8,518 bases of DNA, taken from Thioalkalivibrio sp. (lineage in GTDB: Bacteria > Pseudomonadota > Gammaproteobacteria > Ectothiorhodospirales > Ectothiorhodospiraceae). The notes under the pieces are model-generated. The model was not told the origin of the DNA. It saw only the letters and a list, made by a program, of their open reading frames with translations, and ran no database searches. The stretch spans positions 1 through 8,518 of the forward strand of contig JAGTVE010000170.1 of assembly GCA_018224485.1 (NCBI GenBank), given 5' to 3'. The position numbers were made by a program, and so were the translations under genes. Shown here piece by piece: positions 5,347 to 8,518 of this stretch; the stretch's first letter is position 1, and the number at the start of each line of letters is the position of its first letter.

Positions 5347-8300
5347 ATGACGGCAGCACAAGTCCTGCAACCCGGTTTCATGGTCGTGCACGGAAACCGC
5401 ATGCAGGACCTGCGTGCGCTGGCCATCGAGTGGATGCGCCGCCATCCCCTCGATCCCCTCGAGAACGAGACGATCCTGGTTCAGAGCAATGGCATCGCGC
5501 AGTGGCTGAAGCTGGCGCTCGCCCGGGACCCGGATGCCGGGGGTGGCGGCTGCGGCATCGCCGCCGCGCTGGAGGTGGAGCTCCCGGCGCGGTTTCTCTG
5601 GGCCGCCTACCGGGCGGTGCTTGGACCGGAGGGAGTGCCCGCCGACTCCCCGTTTGCGAAGGCCCCGCTGACCTGGCGCCTGATGCGCCTGCTTCCCGAA
5701 TTGCTGGATCTGCCTGAATTCGCCCCGCTGGAGCGCTTTCTGGGCGAGGACGACGGTCTGCGCAAGCGCTGGCAGCTGGCGCGCCAGCTGGCCGACCTGT
5801 TCGACCAGTACCAGGTCTACCGCGCGGACTGGCTGGCCGACTGGGCCGCTGGGCGCGACCAGCTGCGCGACGCCCGCGGGACGATCGCGGCCATGGATTC
5901 GGGTCAGCGCTGGCAGGCGTCGCTGTGGCGCGCGATCCGGGCGGACATGGACCCGGATCAGCGGGAGCAGAGCCGGGCCGCGGTGCACCGCCGGTTCATG
6001 GAAGGGGTCCGGAGCCTGAACCGGCGGCCGGCAGGCCTGCCGCGGCGCATCGTGGTCTTCGGTATCTCGTCGCTGCCGTCCCAGAGCCTCGAGGCGCTGG
6101 AGGGGCTCGCGCGCCTGTGCCAGGTGCTGCTCTGCGTGCACAATCCCTGCGAGTACTACTGGGCCGACATCGTTGCCGACCGGGATCTGCTGCGCGCCGC
6201 GCGCCGTCGCCAGGAACCGAGGCCCGGCATGCCCGCGGAGCTCAGCGACCCCGAGCGGCACCAGCACGCGCACCCGCTGCTCGCGGCCTGGGGCAAACAG
6301 GGCCGGGACTACATCCGGCTGCTGGACGAGCACGACGATCCGCAGCGCTACCGGGCCTTGCTGGAAGCGCTCCCCTGGCAGCGCATCGACCTCTTCGAGG
6401 CGCAGCCGGACGGCAGCCTGCTGGGGCAGATCCAGGATGACATCCGCGCGCTGCGCCCGCTCCACGAGACCCGGGACCGCTGGCCTGCGGTGACCGCGGC
6501 ACGGGATGGCTCCCTGCGCTTCCATGTCGCGCACAGCCCGCAGCGGGAGGTCGAGGTACTGCACGACGAACTGCTGGAGCGCTTTCAGCGGGATCCCGAG
6601 CTGCGTCCCCGGGACGTGATCGTGATGGTGCCGGATGTCGAGACCTATGCGCCGCACGTGCAGGCGGTGTTCGGGCAGCTCGACCAGGCCGATCCGCGCT
6701 TCATCCCCTTCACGCTGTCCGACCGTAGCCGGCGCCGGCAGGAACCCCTGCTGGCCGCCTTGGAGAGGCTGCTGGATCTGCCGGAATCCCGCTTCGCGGT
6801 CAGCGACCTGCTTGACCTGGTGGAGGTGCCCGCGGTTCGGCGCCGGTTTGGCATCGAGGGCAGCCGCCTGCATCAGTTGCACGCCTGGATCGAGGGCTCC
6901 GGAATCCGCTGGGGACTGGACGCCGGGCAGCGGGCGACGCTCGGCCTTCCGGAAGGCCTCGAGCAGAACACCTGGCGTTTTGGCCTGCAGCGGATGCTGC
7001 TCGGGTACGCGGTCGCGGGGCCGTGGGGGCGGCCGTCCCCGTGGGCCGGTATCGAGCCCTTCGACGAGATCGGCGGACTGGACGCGGCCCTCGCCGGACA
7101 GCTCGCACGGCTGCTCGATGCGCTGAACCGCTGGTGGAGGCTTCTGCGCGAGCCCGTTGCGCCCGGCGAGTGGGTCACGCGGCTGCGCGGTCTGCTGGAT
7201 ACCTTCCTCGCCGCCGATGAGGAGCGCGAGCAGTGGCTGCTGAGCCGGCTCGACGAGGCCCTGGAGGACTGGGAGACCGACTGCGCCGCCGCGCGTCTCG
7301 AGGAGCCGTTGCCGCTGACGGTGGTGCGCGAGAGCTGGCTGGAGGCGGTCGATCAGCCGGGACTCGCGCAGCGCTTTCTCGGGGGCGCGGTCAACTTCTG
7401 CACCCTGTTGCCGATGCGCGCGATCCCCTTCCGGGTGGTCTGCCTGCTCGGGATGAACGACGGGGACTATCCGCGCGCGCCAGTCGCGATGGACTTTGAC
7501 CTGATGGCCCGGGACTACCGCCCCGGCGATCGCTCCCGGCGCGAGGACGACCGCTACCTGTTCCTGGAGGCCCTGCTCTCGGCCCGCGATCAGCTCTACG
7601 TGAGCTGGGTCGGGCGCAGTGTGCGCGACAACGCCGAACGGCCGCCCTCGGTGCTGGTGAACCAGTTGCGCGATCACATCGCCTCCGGCTGGCAACTCGA
7701 AGGCGCCGATGGCGACTCGCTGCTGCGCGCGCTGACCGTGGTGCACCCGCTGCAGCCCTTCAGCCGCGACAACTTCCCCGCGCATGGCGAGGGGCCGTTG
7801 TTCACGTATGCGCGTGAGTGGGCCGGGTATCATCACGCACCGCCGCCCGACGAGCGCGGGTCGGCGCCGCTGCCCGCATGCGAGCCCGAGGGTCCGCTCC
7901 GGCCGGAGGATCTCGGGGGCTTCCTCAGGAACCCGGTGCAATCCTTCTTCAACCGTCGCCTGGGTGTGTACTTCGACGAGGATGTCCCGGCGCCGGTAGA
8001 CCAGGAGCCCTTCGCGCTGGACGGTCTCGCACAGTGGCAGCTGCGCGACGCACTGGTTGCCGCGGCATTGGATCCAGCTGGAGACCCGGCCCGCTGGCCA
8101 CCGCGGATTGAGGCCGCGATGGCAGGCCTGCAGCGTGCCGGACGCCTGCCGCTTGCCGCCGTGGGCACCGCCGAGGCCGCGGGGCTGCGCACCGAGGTCG
8201 CGGGTCTGCTGGAGCGCTACCGCCTGCTGGCTGCCGAATACCCCCTACCCCTGGATGGCACCGAACCACTGCATTTCGAGCATCAGGGGATCGCGGTCGA

Positions 8301-8518
8301 GGGCGAACTGGCCGGATTGCGCGGCGACGGCAAGGGCGGGCGATGCCTGCTGCTGCCGCGTCCCGGGAACGTGACCTCGGGCCGCAAGGCGGTGCCGCGC
8401 CACGACGCGCTCCTGTACCCCTGGGTGGTCCACCTGATGGCGAATGCCTCCGGGCTGAATCTCGCCACGCGGGTCGTCGGTACCGACGGGTCGCTGCTCC
8501 TCCCGCCGCTGCCGGAGG
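5347..8518 (+). CDS. recC: RecBCD exonuclease V, gamma subunit RecC (3' end outside window)
   Basis: RecC is the scaffold subunit of the RecBCD helicase-nuclease, which processes double-strand breaks. It splits the strands and reads Chi on the 3'-ended strand before RecA loading. The frame is open for 1057 codons to the window edge. Compared with recalled E. coli RecC (1122 residues), matches run end to end: VQSNGIAQWL (45-54), ADLFDQYQVYR (149-159), GISSLPSQSLEAL, NPCEYYWADI, HSPQREVEVLHDELL, GMNDGDYP (702-709) and GDRSRREDDRYLFLEAL. The last residues align with the LFLRKDGEWRFPPL region of E. coli, so about 100 codons are missing. Most published Chi-contact positions are kept, but the position of E. 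coli Thr40 is Asn48. A glycine-rich insertion of about eight residues lies near 65-72. There is no internal stop or frameshift. recB and recD would be expected to the right. Confidence 0.97.
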   Translation, partial: MTAAQVLQPGFMVVHGNRMQDLRALAIEWMRRHPLDPLENETILVQSNGIAQWLKLALARDPDAGGGGCGIAAALEVELPARFLWAAYRAVLGPEGVPADSPFAKAPLTWRLMRLLPELLDLPEFAPLERFLGEDDGLRKRWQLARQLADLFDQYQVYRADWLADWAAGRDQLRDARGTIAAMDSGQRWQASLWRAIRADMDPDQREQSRAAVHRRFMEGVRSLNRRPAGLPRRIVVFGISSLPSQSLEALEGLARLCQVLLCVHNPCEYYWADIVADRDLLRAARRRQEPRPGMPAELSDPERHQHAHPLLAAWGKQGRDYIRLLDEHDDPQRYRALLEALPWQRIDLFEAQPDGSLLGQIQDDIRALRPLHETRDRWPAVTAARDGSLRFHVAHSPQREVEVLHDELLERFQRDPELRPRDVIVMVPDVETYAPHVQAVFGQLDQADPRFIPFTLSDRSRRRQEPLLAALERLLDLPESRFAVSDLLDLVEVPAVRRRFGIEGSRLHQLHAWIEGSGIRWGLDAGQRATLGLPEGLEQNTWRFGLQRMLLGYAVAGPWGRPSPWAGIEPFDEIGGLDAALAGQLARLLDALNRWWRLLREPVAPGEWVTRLRGLLDTFLAADEEREQWLLSRLDEALEDWETDCAAARLEEPLPLTVVRESWLEAVDQPGLAQRFLGGAVNFCTLLPMRAIPFRVVCLLGMNDGDYPRAPVAMDFDLMARDYRPGDRSRREDDRYLFLEALLSARDQLYVSWVGRSVRDNAERPPSVLVNQLRDHIASGWQLEGADGDSLLRALTVVHPLQPFSRDNFPAHGEGPLFTYAREWAGYHHAPPPDERGSAPLPACEPEGPLRPEDLGGFLRNPVQSFFNRRLGVYFDEDVPAPVDQEPFALDGLAQWQLRDALVAAALDPAGDPARWPPRIEAAMAGLQRAGRLPLAAVGTAEAAGLRTEVAGLLERYRLLAAEYPLPLDGTEPLHFEHQGIAVEGELAGLRGDGKGGRCLLLPRPGNVTSGRKAVPRHDALLYPWVVHLMANASGLNLATRVVGTDGSLLLPPLPE

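Noticed and set aside
5281..7941. Open frame of 886 codons on the minus strand, opposite recC
   Set aside because: It lies entirely opposite a clear recC reading frame. In GC-rich genes the antisense frames often stay open by codon bias. Its translation is low-complexity (rich in Arg, Gln, Gly, Pro and Val), with no recognisable domain or ribosome binding site.

Overview
The window is GC-rich DNA from a proteobacterium. The RecC protein matches the gammaproteobacterial RecBCD type along almost its whole length. Together with the diheme cytochrome and the codon use, this suggests a free-living respiratory or lithotrophic gammaproteobacterium, perhaps of the Chromatiales/Ectothiorhodospiraceae kind. 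The class is a fairly safe inference; the order is a guess.

Layout from left to right: (1) 1-810, plus strand, the 3' part of a diheme c-type cytochrome whose start lies outside the window. (2) 902-1624, minus strand, a six-helix rhomboid intramembrane serine protease, convergent with the cytochrome. (3) About 330 bases between divergent genes, holding a 97-base hairpin repeat with near-perfect arms (1795-1891). (4) 1967-4576, plus strand, a large multidomain subtilisin-like (S8) lipoprotein that starts with TTG. (5) 4850-5122, plus strand, a small unrecognised protein with an acidic helical front and an Arg/Gly-rich tail. (6) 5347 to the right edge, plus strand, recC, missing roughly its last 100 codons.

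The genes do not form one pathway. The cytochrome is the tail of an electron-transfer unit that lies to the left. The rhomboid and the S8 lipoprotein are two envelope proteases transcribed away from each other across the hairpin, but nothing in the sequence shows that they cooperate. recC probably begins a recombination/repair unit, with recB and recD expected to the right.

I found no RNA gene, CRISPR array, insertion sequence, phage gene or defence island, and no convincing new multi-gene system. The points most worth a second look are the hairpin repeat in the divergent control region, an Asn in place of Thr in the otherwise conserved Chi-contact set of RecC, the domain order of the S8 lipoprotein, and the unrecognised Arg/Gly-tailed protein.
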